From Streptococcus porci DSM 23759 (lineage in GTDB: Bacteria; Bacillota; Bacilli; Lactobacillales; Streptococcaceae), in assembly GCF_000423765.1 (NCBI RefSeq), contig NZ_AUIP01000014.1:1-64000 (forward strand): DNA of 64,000 bases, given 5' to 3'. Both the position numbers and the translations under genes were made by a program. The notes beneath the pieces are model-generated. The model had not been told where the DNA came from, made no database searches, and saw nothing but the letters and a program-made list of their open reading frames with translations. This document shows positions 54,099 to 61,114 of the stretch, one piece after another; the first letter of the stretch is position 1; each line of letters starts with the position of its first letter.

Positions 54099-54630
54099 AT
54101 TCTACAATTAGGTCACCTACGGGGATAACGTCTTTTGTTTTTGAAGATTTAGCGATTAAGTCGTATTGATCAGCAGATTGTTCGTAACCAAAATCAATAA
54201 CCGTTGTATCATCTGGAAGTTTTTTAGCCAAATCAGAAATCGTCATGCGAAGTAATGTAATAGCATTGCTTTGTTCTGTACTTGCTGAGTTTGAATAAAC
54301 TGCATCTAAGGCTTCCTTAGCTGATTTTTGGGAGTCACCAGTTAAAAGAACACGAATAATATTGTGACCATCAGGATATTCTGAATCAACAACATCATTT
54401 TCAATTTCAACAGTTAGTTCTCCACTATTTTCTGGATCAAGTGTTGATTTGATTTCAGATACAATAGCCTCATACTTGCTGTTATCAACTTGAGGTTTTG
54501 CTGCTGTAGTTGTTTCTGTTTGAGTAGTTTGATTTTCACTTGATTTGCTTGTCTCAGTTTTTGATGATGAGCATGCTGCAAGTGTGATGACGGATAAGAG
54601 AGCGACAGTAGTTAAAAGTGATTTTTTCAT
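54097..54630 (-). CDS. Prophage lipoprotein
   Basis: This 177-residue protein has a signal peptide (KKSLLTTVALLSVITL) and lipobox LAAC, so it is lipid-anchored outside the membrane. A Ser/Thr/Gln-rich linker (residues 21-45) precedes a domain of about 130 residues with ELTVEIENDV and AITLLRMTISDLAKKLPDDTTVIDFGY. Streptococcal prophages carry lipoproteins in this place, some of which block superinfection (Ltp of phage TP-J34). Similarity beyond that layout is not visible. AAGGAGTCTTT lies before ATG 54630. Confidence 0.8.
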   Translation of the reverse strand: MKKSLLTTVALLSVITLAACSSSKTETSKSSENQTTQTETTTAAKPQVDNSKYEAIVSEIKSTLDPENSGELTVEIENDVVDSEYPDGHNIIRVLLTGDSQKSAKEALDAVYSNSASTEQSNAITLLRMTISDLAKKLPDDTTVIDFGYEQSADQYDLIAKSSKTKDVIPVGDLIVE

Positions 54631-54692
54631 AAAGACTCCTTCAAAATGATATTAATTAACTTTTTTTAACGATGGTGTAATTTTTATATGGT

Positions 54693-55646
54693 TTAAATTA
54701 TAGGAATCAAATCGCCTCCTATTTGGTTATAGATAAAATCTTTGTCATTTGGATATAATTTTAGATAGTTATCAACAGCATTTTTAATTTGGAAATTGAG
54801 AATTGTCACGACTTGGTAAACTTCACCTGTTGTAGAGAACCATGAGAGAGCTGATAGAAGAGTGGCTAAACCGGTTTGTCCTTTTCCGAGGTCGTATTCT
54901 GATTTTGTAATTTCCATTCTGTCGTGAAACATTTTATTGTAATGGATTTTATTTTTTGTTGTTTCAAAATTAAAGACTCTACCAAGATGAGCGCAACGGT
55001 TTCGATAAGCTAGCAAAAAGTAAAAGATATTGATCATAAGCTGCTTGAAGTCTTCCGTAACTAATTCTACAGGTGTTCCTGTTAATTCACTAATGATTTC
55101 TGACTTAAGGGAGCTCTTTTGCAATTTATAGAATGTAATCAAGTTACCAAATGTCATACCTTTTACTAGTATCCATGGCGGTACATTGCCGTGTTTCTCG
55201 CGATAATGTTTATATGGGTGAGAATCATCGTTGATTATTTTGTAGCATTTCCTCAGTAACATATCACGTTGGGAATCTTGATACTTATCCTTCCCACGTT
55301 CATAATTTTCTCGCTTTAGGTATTGTTCTTGATCTGCAGTGTAATGTTTAGCAATTGTGTAAGATAAAGCTGTTCGTAAATGAGCTTCAATTTCAAGAAT
55401 AGCAACATTTACAGCTGAACGGATATTTTTATCCATGTTAAACACCTGAAAAAGTTGCTCAAAGGTAAATCCGTCTTTAAATTTTTCGCCAGATTCAATA
55501 CCGATATCTTTATATCCGTTGACCAGTTCATAATAGCCGACCGTTGATAATATTCGTCGAGCTGTTGGTTCGTGTGAAAAAGTTAAATTTCGTGATTTGA
55601 GAATTTTAATCTGTTCATCAATTGTTTTAAAAGGTTTTGTATCCAT
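54693..55646 (-). CDS. Abi_2 family (AbiD/AbiF-type) abortive infection protein, copy 2
   Basis: This 317-residue paralogue of the gene at 52408 is co-linear with it throughout. The HEPN-type motif is R215-NRCA-H220, and the IEAHLRTALSYTIAKHY and PPWILVKGMTFGNLITFYKLQ blocks are kept. ATG 55646 follows a weak GGGG site. The small-RNA unit at 55661-55730 ends 15 bases before it, so expression of the protein would need readthrough of that RNA's terminator. It sits between the lipoprotein and the CI-like repressor, the usual place for genes expressed in the lysogen. Confidence 0.9.
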   Translation of the reverse strand: MDTKPFKTIDEQIKILKSRNLTFSHEPTARRILSTVGYYELVNGYKDIGIESGEKFKDGFTFEQLFQVFNMDKNIRSAVNVAILEIEAHLRTALSYTIAKHYTADQEQYLKRENYERGKDKYQDSQRDMLLRKCYKIINDDSHPYKHYREKHGNVPPWILVKGMTFGNLITFYKLQKSSLKSEIISELTGTPVELVTEDFKQLMINIFYFLLAYRNRCAHLGRVFNFETTKNKIHYNKMFHDRMEITKSEYDLGKGQTGLATLLSALSWFSTTGEVYQVVTILNFQIKNAVDNYLKLYPNDKDFIYNQIGGDLIPII

Positions 55647-55660
55647 TTGTTAACCCCAAT

Positions 55661-55730
55661 AATCAAAAAGAGCCGTTGTGCGGACACAACAGCTCTTTAG
55701 GGCTCCCAGGGGGGAGCGTTCACTTCGATT
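55661..55730 (-). ncRNA. Small RNA unit upstream of Abi_2 copy 2
   Basis: On the minus strand TTGACA (55761-55766), an 18-base spacer and a perfect TATAAT (55737-55742) form a very strong promoter. The predicted RNA of about 70 bases contains GAACG, then H1 GCTCCC-CCCT-GGGAGC (55702-55717), then terminator H2 with AAAGAGC/GCTCTTT arms (55667-55698) and TTTTTG. Compared with copy 1, GAACG, the H1 position and the AAAGAG...CTCTTT ends are kept while the H1 stem bases change in a compensating way. A function as RNA partner of the Abi_2 protein is inferred. Confidence 0.75.
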
Positions 55731-55859
55731 GTGTCTATTATATACTTTTAGATATTAACTTGTCAAATTAAATAGTGTAAAATTTTATTAAATTTTATTA
55801 AATTATATTTGCTAAATTATAAAACTCTTCTTTGACCATTGTCTAGTCGGTAGTGGTTT
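55731..55859 (-). other. Spacer between the small RNA promoter and the repressor stop
   Basis: AT-rich; it contains the promoter of the second small RNA (55737-55766) and a tandem AAATTTTATT repeat at about 55780-55800. No gene. Confidence 0.5.
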
Positions 55860-56669
55860 TTAGTTTTCAACTACACTATCGGTTCCTACAACTGAATAGA
55901 TGCGGATGTGTCCGTCTGTTGGTGGGAAGTCGATGTAGATGTCATCGTATTTTGGATTGATAGATACTAAGCGTAGTTGTCCTTTTTCGGTATAGACACG
56001 CTTGAGGTAGGTTTTATTATTTACAGCAACAGCACAGATTTCTCCAGAATAGGATGAGAAGCCTTTATCCACGAGATAGACAATATCTCCATTGTGATAT
56101 TTGGGTTCCATGGAATCACCGCTGATAAAGGACGCTAGGTCGTGACGTGGTGGCCTGTTTCCAACATAGACTGTTTCTTGGTCATAGTCGTTGAAAGCAT
56201 AGCCAACACCTGCAGCAAGAGAAGTAGTCGTTAGGACGCTGTAGAGTTCCATAGGTTCCTCTACGTCTGTTCCTTGTTCTTCCTTTTTCTGTTCCTCCAA
56301 GAGACGTTCTCCGTGGCTTATCCAAGCGCTGTGACGTGGTTCTTTTAACTCTCTGTCTAAATATACTACCTTGTCCGAAATCTGCTCTATGAGGCTGTTA
56401 GGGGCTGTGGTAGGCATAACTGATTTAAAACGTGGATCTATATCAGATTTCTTTAGACCAAAATAATCTGCAATTTTTTGGACGTTACCAGGTATTGGCA
56501 AAGATTTACCTTTTACGTAACCAGTCAACGTACTAGGTGGTATTCCAGTTCCTCTTGATAAGTCTATTTGTTTTTTGTTTTGTTCCACAAGATATTTGTT
56601 GATATTAGCTGATATAACACTCATTAATTCAAATTCCTGCGGAGTAAGTTTTCCTCGTCCACGTACCAT
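55860..56669 (-). CDS. CI-like phage repressor with S24 peptidase domain
   Basis: This 269-residue repressor has an N-terminal XRE helix-turn-helix (KKQIDLSRGTGIPPSTLTGYVKGKSLPIPGNVQKIADYF) and a C-terminal LexA/CI-type self-cleavage domain. The latter has an AAGVGYAFND cleavage region, catalytic Ser in SGDSMEP and Lys in NKTYLKRV. It should be RecA-responsive. GAAGGAGAAAAAC precedes ATG 56669. It is divergent from the early operon across an operator region with three related sites. Confidence 0.93.
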   Translation of the reverse strand: MVRGRGKLTPQEFELMSVISANINKYLVEQNKKQIDLSRGTGIPPSTLTGYVKGKSLPIPGNVQKIADYFGLKKSDIDPRFKSVMPTTAPNSLIEQISDKVVYLDRELKEPRHSAWISHGERLLEEQKKEEQGTDVEEPMELYSVLTTTSLAAGVGYAFNDYDQETVYVGNRPPRHDLASFISGDSMEPKYHNGDIVYLVDKGFSSYSGEICAVAVNNKTYLKRVYTEKGQLRLVSINPKYDDIYIDFPPTDGHIRIYSVVGTDSVVEN

Positions 56670-56697
56670 GTTTTTCTCCTTCGTTTCTCTTTACTAT

Positions 56698-56795
56698 ATA
56701 ATATCGAATTATTTCGTATTTGTAAAATATAAAGATAAAAAAATTCGATTTTTTTCGTAAAAAATATTGACATACGATTTAATTCGTAGTATAAT
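56698..56795. promoter_or_regulatory. Lysis-lysogeny switch: two divergent promoters and three operators
   Basis: Leftward promoter (repressor): TTTACA (56721-56726), 17 bases, TATTAT (56698-56703). Rightward promoter (early genes): TTGACA (56767-56772), 17 bases, TATAAT (56790-56795), a perfect consensus. Three 14-bp sites share the pattern [T/A]CGAWTTWWTTCGT: 56704-56717, 56745-56758 and 56774-56787. The first and third lie inside the spacers of the leftward and rightward promoters, so CI and Cro can switch both. Confidence 0.85.
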
Positions 56796-56852
56796 AAGTG
56801 TGTAAGGTTGAGGGAGACCTAAAAACCTTAACGAAAACAGGAGGAAAAGCAA

Positions 56853-56987
56853 ATGGTGGACATACTAAAAGGCCTAAAACCAGAAGAACTCGGCACAGTT
56901 CTAATAGTCCTAGGCTTAGTAAGAGAAGCTCGCTTATGGCACAAACAAGTGCTTGAGCACAAGCGGAACTTACAAAACAAAAAGTAA
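56853..56987 (+). CDS. Small early phage protein, 44 residues
   Basis: ATG 56853 follows CAGGAGGAAAAGC, an excellent site. The product (MVDILKGLKPEELGTVLIVLG, ending LWHKQVLEHKRNLQNKK) has a short hydrophobic part and a basic tail. It is the first gene of the rightward early transcript. No family is recognised. Confidence 0.6.
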   Translation: MVDILKGLKPEELGTVLIVLGLVREARLWHKQVLEHKRNLQNKK

Positions 56988-57049
56988 GAGCAAGGGGCGA
57001 AAGCCCCAACCTCTTATTTGAAGTATACCACCATTTGCCAAAGAAAGCA

Positions 57050-57127
57050 ATGATCTATTGGTTAGCTGGTTTGTTGGTTCTGTCGTTTGTGATACGGCAG
57101 ATTGTGAAGTGGAGGAAGAAGAAGTAA
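57050..57127 (+). CDS. Very small membrane peptide, 25 residues
   Basis: ATG 57050 opens MIYWLAGLLVLSFVIRQIV followed by KWRKKK: one hydrophobic helix and a basic tail. This shape occurs in phage and toxin peptides. The ribosome site (AAAGAAAGC) is weak, so the call is tentative. Confidence 0.45.
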   Translation: MIYWLAGLLVLSFVIRQIVKWRKKK

Positions 57128-57144
57128 GGTGGAAAGGAGGAAGA

Positions 57145-57300
57145 ATGAAAGCGAAGATTATTTTTATTGTTTCAAATTTTAATGCATTTGCTTTATTCAG
57201 TTGTCTATTTTTTCCGAAAGTCGCTCAAGAAGTAGCTATTACTTATATTAGTCTTTCTCAACTTATTGTGATTGGCTATCTTTTTTGGGATGATGAGTAG
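57145..57300 (+). CDS. Small two-helix membrane protein, 51 residues
   Basis: ATG 57145 follows AAAGGAGGAAG, a strong site. Two hydrophobic segments (IIFIVSNFNAFALFSCLFF and ITYISLSQLIVIGYLFW) are separated by a short polar turn. The last 38 bases overlap, tail to tail, the end of the minus-strand gene at 57263. Function unknown. Confidence 0.6.
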   Translation: MKAKIIFIVSNFNAFALFSCLFFPKVAQEVAITYISLSQLIVIGYLFWDDE

Positions 57301-57733
57301 AAAGTGGGAGTAATTCTAATGGTTTCGATTTTTTTCTAAAATCTGCCAACAATGCGGCAGTGGCTAGGATTGTAGCGATTAGGTTAAAGAGTTCAATTCT
57401 CAAAGAGAGTAACATCCAGAAAGAAAATATTGAAGGTATAAATAATTTGTTAAAAATGGAAAAGATTGTAGTTGCAATCTTCCAGCTTTGTCCTTTAATT
57501 TTATAAATAGAATACCAGATGAAAAATATTGAAAAAATAATTAGATGAAAAGTTAAACTGAACCATAAGCCAATTAACATTTGGTTCATATCAATAGCTT
57601 TAAATTCAGATAAAGCATTGTATGAGGAAAGTTCTAGCATCCAATTAAATAAAGATGTTGCCATTAAAATAAAAAAGATTGTGAATATAACAGTACCTAT
57701 ATATTCAGAGACGGTCTTTATATACTTTTTCAT
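57263..57733 (-). CDS. Minus-strand membrane protein inserted in the early region
   Basis: This 156-residue protein has four hydrophobic segments (IGTVIFTIFFILMATSLFNW, LIGLWFSLTFHLIIFSIFFIWY, LFIPSIFSFWMLLSL, LFNLIATILATAALL) and a charged C-terminus. ATG 57733 is chosen over an upstream TTG because TTGGAGAAATTT precedes it. It runs against the early operon and converges on the 57145 gene with a 38-base overlap. It may be a lysogen-expressed accessory gene, but the function is not recognisable. Confidence 0.7.
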   Translation of the reverse strand: MKKYIKTVSEYIGTVIFTIFFILMATSLFNWMLELSSYNALSEFKAIDMNQMLIGLWFSLTFHLIIFSIFFIWYSIYKIKGQSWKIATTIFSIFNKLFIPSIFSFWMLLSLRIELFNLIATILATAALLADFRKKSKPLELLPLSTHHPKKDSQSQ

Positions 57734-57791
57734 AAATTTCTCCAATCATTTTTACAAACATTATACCAAATTTAGAAAGGGGTGAGGGTTA

Positions 57792-58025
57792 TTGAAATGG
57801 TCTTTAAAAGCATTACGTGTTAATACAGGTCTTACTGCGAAAGAAGTAGCAGATATAATTGGCATTCATCAGCAAACGCTTTTGAAATATGAAAACGATA
57901 GCAGTCGAATTAGAGCAGATTTACTTGCTAAGCTAGCTGCATTTTATAAAGTTGAACAAGATGATATTTTTTTAGGAACAAATTACGAATTAAAACGAAT
58001 TTTCATAAAAAAACAGCCAAATTAA
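57792..58025 (+). CDS. Cro-like XRE DNA-binding protein
   Basis: This 77-residue helix-turn-helix protein (KALRVNTGLTAKEVADIIGIHQQTLLKYENDSSRIRADLLAKLAAFYKV) is a likely Cro or early regulator. The start is TTG 57792, after AAAGGGGTGAGGG. It lies unusually far, about 1.1 kb, from the switch region because small genes and the minus-strand insert intervene. It could alternatively be an accessory regulator rather than Cro. Confidence 0.85.
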   Translation: MKWSLKALRVNTGLTAKEVADIIGIHQQTLLKYENDSSRIRADLLAKLAAFYKVEQDDIFLGTNYELKRIFIKKQPN

Positions 58026-58061
58026 CTTACCAGCTCTGCTATTTACAGAAAGGAGAAGGGG

Positions 58062-58262
58062 ATGAAAGAAATCATTGAAAAACATTTTGAAAATATGGTT
58101 GATGAGATTTTGCTTTCGTCAGAAACCTATGAAGAAGCTATTTCAAGTTTGAAAAAGATTTCGGTCCTAGGCATTCATCAGCCAGGCGGTCTTATCAAAA
58201 GTTTAGAATTCGCAATCAAGCGTAGAGCTTGTCAGCAAAAAACACCTAATCACAAGGATTAG
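58062..58262 (+). CDS. Phage hypothetical protein, 66 residues
   Basis: ATG 58062 follows AGAAAGGAGAAGGGG, a very strong site. The product is acidic and helical (KEIIEKHFENMVDEILLSSE) with a basic end. No family is recognised. Its 3' end overlaps the terminator of the convergent gene at 58274. Confidence 0.65.
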   Translation: MKEIIEKHFENMVDEILLSSETYEEAISSLKKISVLGIHQPGGLIKSLEFAIKRRACQQKTPNHKD

Positions 58263-58265
58263 GTG
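58237..58265 (-). terminator. Terminator of the 58274 gene
   Basis: CACCTAATC (58243-58251) and GATTAGGTG (58257-58265) form a perfect 9-bp stem; on the minus strand TTTTTT follows. It lies inside the end of the convergent plus-strand gene. Confidence 0.8.
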
Positions 58266-58273
58266 TGGTAGCA

Positions 58274-58477
58274 TTACACATTCAATCGAATGTGTGCAAT
58301 TTGTTCGATGTTCACTAAGTGTCTGTAGTCTGTTTTTAACTCTACCAAATCAATGATGTTCTCTTGGTCGGAGTAGGTTTCATAGATTTGGAAGAATGTT
58401 ATTTTATCGCCATTTGTGAAAGAAATGGTAATAGTATCTACTTCATCTTTTAGTGAATCGATAATAAATTGTTTCAT
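58274..58477 (-). CDS. Phage hypothetical protein on the minus strand, 67 residues
   Basis: ATG 58477 follows GGAAAGGAGGTCAAG, a near-perfect site. The 67-residue product (KQFIIDSLKDEVDTITISFTNGDKI...) looks like a small beta-rich domain. It has its own terminator and is transcribed against the early operon. Function unknown. Confidence 0.65.
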   Translation of the reverse strand: MKQFIIDSLKDEVDTITISFTNGDKITFFQIYETYSDQENIIDLVELKTDYRHLVNIEQIAHIRLNV

Positions 58478-58557
58478 GACTTGACCTCCTTTCCGTGTTG
58501 ATATGTTGATTATATCACGGGAAGGGAGAAACTAACCGAACTAGAAAGGAGAAGGAC

Positions 58558-58677
58558 ATGAGACCAAAACGGTATCCGTATAGACCAAAAGAACCTACTG
58601 CGGTAACAGTAGATTCTAAAAAAATAGTCCTTGGGAATTGGACTAAAGAACAAATAGACTCAACTAAACAAATCTAA
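58558..58677 (+). CDS. Small phage protein, 39 residues
   Basis: ATG 58558 follows AGAAAGGAGAAGG. The product is basic and proline-rich at the start (MRPKRYPYRPKEP) and ends in LGNWTKEQIDSTKQI. No family is recognised. Confidence 0.55.
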   Translation: MRPKRYPYRPKEPTAVTVDSKKIVLGNWTKEQIDSTKQI

Positions 58678-58698
58678 TAAAATCACCTTCAACTGTGA

Positions 58699-58842
58699 AT
58701 TCATTTTTTTCATGGAAATGAAAAACCAACAAACGCAGTAGAGGGCGATTGTTGGTATAGAAATGGAAAATTATTGGTGTTTAAGAACGATTGGGAACGT
58801 TGCGTAGACATCGACGAAGCCATCGTGAATAACATTCAATGA
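58699..58842 (+). pseudogene. Open fragment without start codon
   Basis: A 47-codon frame (EKPTNAVEGDCWYRNGKLLV, then FKNDWERCVDIDEAIVNNIQ) is open from a TGA at 58696 to its stop at 58842 but has no usable start. ATG 58712 lies in another frame. It is probably a phage gene truncated or frameshifted at its 5' end. Confidence 0.35.
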
Positions 58843-58899
58843 GGGGCTAGATGTGTGGGAGACTCTGTTGGCGCTTGGAGAGATAAGGAGGGGAATGGT

Positions 58900-59052
58900 G
58901 TGAAGATATTTTTAAGAGACTTAATGTTTTTATCGTTGTCGTTATTTGCTGTCAACTGGTGTTTATTAGGTTTCGAGGTAGCTGTCTGTGTCCTATTTGA
59001 GACAGTAATGCTATTAATTATTTTTGAAAAATTCCTCAAAGATAGGTTTTAA
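58900..59052 (+). CDS. Small two-helix membrane protein, 50 residues
   Basis: GTG 58900 follows AAGGAGGGG. The product has two hydrophobic segments (LMFLSLSLFAVNWCLLGF and VAVCVLFETVMLLIIFEKF). Its last 39 bases overlap the minus-strand gene at 59014 tail to tail, the same arrangement as at 57145/57263. Function unknown. Confidence 0.6.
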   Translation: MKIFLRDLMFLSLSLFAVNWCLLGFEVAVCVLFETVMLLIIFEKFLKDRF

Positions 59053-59523
59053 ACTAGTTATCAATGTTGAAATTTTATCATGATAAATGACCATCCACGT
59101 AATGGTGCTGATGATGGCAGAAATAATATTGTTTAGGTCTAGACCTAAAAATCTAAGAATCTTACTTGGTATGAGAAAAACATCTTTCAGAGGAGTCAAT
59201 GGATTAAAAACTTTCCATTTATCAAACAGTAAGTAATCTTGGATAGTGAAAAGTTGTGAGTAGATTGTTTTTACAGAAACGTGAAAATAATAATCATCTT
59301 TATCGTAGCTGAGAGCATCTATCGGATACGAAGGATTGAGGTATTTTAATTTTGGCATTAATGGAACTAATTGATGTCTCCATTCAGAAATATCTTTACT
59401 TTCAAATGTTTTGTTGAAAGTATCAATCAACTCATGTGTCATTTGTATCTTTCTTAATTCACTTATTATTTGATAAATATACAGGATAGCATAAAGAATA
59501 AGTCCTAAATAGATTAATTTCAT
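59014..59523 (-). CDS. Minus-strand membrane-associated protein in the early region
   Basis: This 169-residue protein has an N-terminal membrane helix (IYLGLILYAILYIYQII), a charged middle part (RKIQMTHELIDTFNKTF... DKDDYYFHVSVKTIYSQLF) and a hydrophobic C-terminal segment (IISAIISTITWMVIY). GTGAGGTAACA precedes ATG 59523. It is transcribed against the early operon. No family is recognised. Confidence 0.65.
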   Translation of the reverse strand: MKLIYLGLILYAILYIYQIISELRKIQMTHELIDTFNKTFESKDISEWRHQLVPLMPKLKYLNPSYPIDALSYDKDDYYFHVSVKTIYSQLFTIQDYLLFDKWKVFNPLTPLKDVFLIPSKILRFLGLDLNNIISAIISTITWMVIYHDKISTLITSLKPIFEEFFKNN

Positions 59524-59575
59524 TGTTACCTCACAAGCATTTTATTTTTATTATATCAAATTAGAAAGGAATTTT

Positions 59576-60286
59576 ATGAACGAAATTTTTGTTTTCCACG
59601 GGCAGGAAGTCCGTACTGTTACCATTAACAACGAGCCTTGGTTTGTTGGGAAAGATGTGGCCAATATTTTAGGTTATCTAAAACCACTTGATGCAATTTC
59701 TCGACATGTTGATGAGGATGACTCCGTGAAACACGGACTCACCGATAGTTTGGGTCGTATCCAAAATACAATCATCATCAATGAATCTGGTCTTTACTCG
59801 CTAATCTTATCCAGTAAGTTGCCACAGGCCAAAGAATTCAAACGCTGGGTCACTAGCGAGGTATTACCACAGATTCGTCAGCAGGGAGCTTATGTGCCAG
59901 AAAATTTACCTGAGGAGGCTTTCATCGCTCTATTTACTGGGCAGAAGAAACTGAAAGAGCAGCAGTTGGCATTGGCTCAAGATGTTGATTATCTGAAAAA
60001 TGAGCAACCAATTCATCCGAGTTTTGCGCAAGCTTTGTTAAAAAAGAGAAAAGCTCGTGTGGTTGCTATGCTTGGAGGCTTAGAAAGTCCTGCTTATGCT
60101 GATAAAATCTTCGCACAGTCGGTCTTTCGTCAAGCTGAGGTTGATTTTAAAGACCATTTCAACATCAATCGCTATGACATGTTGCCAAAGAAATTCGCTG
60201 AAGCAGCGTTATCTTACTGGATGACATGGGAACCGAGCACAAACACCAAAATGAAAATCATGGAGTTGAATGCTTATGAACTATAA
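59576..60286 (+). CDS. Phage antirepressor (Bro-N and ORF6C domains)
   Basis: This 236-residue protein has an N-terminal Bro-N domain (IFVFHGQEVRTVTINNEPWFVGKDVANILGY ... ESGLYSLILSSKLPQAKEFKRWVTSEVLPQIR). The C-terminal ORF6C-like domain ends YDMLPKKFAEAALSYWMTWEP. Such proteins counteract the repressor to favour lytic growth. AGAAAGGAATTTT lies before ATG 59576. It is followed by a hairpin. Confidence 0.9.
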   Translation: MNEIFVFHGQEVRTVTINNEPWFVGKDVANILGYLKPLDAISRHVDEDDSVKHGLTDSLGRIQNTIIINESGLYSLILSSKLPQAKEFKRWVTSEVLPQIRQQGAYVPENLPEEAFIALFTGQKKLKEQQLALAQDVDYLKNEQPIHPSFAQALLKKRKARVVAMLGGLESPAYADKIFAQSVFRQAEVDFKDHFNINRYDMLPKKFAEAALSYWMTWEPSTNTKMKIMELNAYEL

Positions 60287-60297
60287 AACGCAAAAAA

Positions 60298-60317
60298 AGC
60301 CTGACGGCAATCAGGCT
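60298..60317. terminator. Hairpin after the antirepressor
   Basis: AGCCTGA (60298-60304) and TCAGGCT (60311-60317) form a 7-bp stem. The T run lies on the minus strand side (AAAAAAA at 60292-60298), so it is best as a minus-strand terminator. It may still weaken plus-strand transcription. Confidence 0.55.
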
Positions 60318-60346
60318 CAAATATAAACATACAAGAGGATTATATC

Positions 60347-60631
60347 ATGAATGATCTAATGATTCAAATGTTGGACCAGTTTGAAGCTGGGCTAATGGAT
60401 AGAGCGTTGAAGGTCATGCACGTTGTCATGGATGAAAAACGGCGATATCCGATGGAACTCAATAAGTCTCAATGTGCTGAAATGTTGCTTGGAACAAAGG
60501 ATACAGGGAGTTTTGATGCACGATTTAATTGTCACAAGGATTTTCCACGAATTGAAAATGCTCGTGAGAAATATCCCAGAGATGCCGTTATTGAATGGTA
60601 CCACAAAAACTGGCAAAGAACAGCTATTTAA
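60347..60631 (+). CDS. DUF771-family phage DNA-binding protein
   Basis: This 94-residue protein shows the DUF771 pattern: YPMELNKSQCAEMLLGTKDTGSFDARF, FPRIENAREKYPRDAVIEWYHKNW. The family has an excisionase-like winged helix and is common in early regions of streptococcal phages. AAGAGGATTATATC precedes ATG 60347. Confidence 0.8.
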   Translation: MNDLMIQMLDQFEAGLMDRALKVMHVVMDEKRRYPMELNKSQCAEMLLGTKDTGSFDARFNCHKDFPRIENAREKYPRDAVIEWYHKNWQRTAI

Positions 60632-60657
60632 CATAAAGAACAAAAAGGAACTATATC

Positions 60658-60873
60658 ATGAACAATTTACAAATTATTGCAGTAGGCACACTTGTGTCAG
60701 TTACATTGATTGAGTCGCTACTGATGAATATTAGACTGACAAAAGCTTTGAGAAGTAGGCAAGGGGAACAAGTTAAACAGCGACCGGCTAAGAAAACAGG
60801 ATTTATTGACTATAAGACTGGCCGTCGTGTTGATATTGATCCTGTGACTAAAAAAGAAGTCTTTGTGGACTGA
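60658..60873 (+). CDS. Small membrane protein, 71 residues
   Basis: One N-terminal helix (IIAVGTLVSVTLIESLLMNI) is followed by a basic cytoplasmic part ending GFIDYKTGRRVDIDPVTKKEVFVD. AAGGAACTATATC precedes ATG 60658. Function unknown. Confidence 0.65.
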   Translation: MNNLQIIAVGTLVSVTLIESLLMNIRLTKALRSRQGEQVKQRPAKKTGFIDYKTGRRVDIDPVTKKEVFVD

Positions 60874-60880
60874 GGTTGAT

Positions 60881-61114
60881 ATGGAACATAATACGGAATT
60901 AAACTATGTGGTTAATTCGCTTTTTGGGATTGATAAGTGGCATTTGCGTCATTTTGCTAGGAACAATCCTGCAAAGTTTGAAGATTTGGCTCGTTATCAT
61001 CTTATTAAAAATCATATCGAACCAACTGAAGAAGCGATTGCTTATGTGCGTATGAAGGTCTGCACGAAGAGTAATTATAGTGTGAGGAAGAGAAATGACA
61101 GAAACATATTATAA
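60881..61114 (+). CDS. Phage hypothetical protein, 77 residues
   Basis: ATG 60881 is preferred over an upstream TTG because TGAGGTTGAT precedes it. The product (NSLFGIDKWHLRHFARNNPAKFEDLARYHLIKNHIEPTEEAIAYVRMKV) is helical and basic. It overlaps the replication gene by 20 bases. No family is recognised. Confidence 0.65.
   Translation: MEHNTELNYVVNSLFGIDKWHLRHFARNNPAKFEDLARYHLIKNHIEPTEEAIAYVRMKVCTKSNYSVRKRNDRNIL

Noticed and set aside
56779-57009. A 76-codon minus-strand hydrophobic frame over the first early gene
   Set aside because: It starts without a ribosome site and lies opposite a plus-strand gene with an excellent one.
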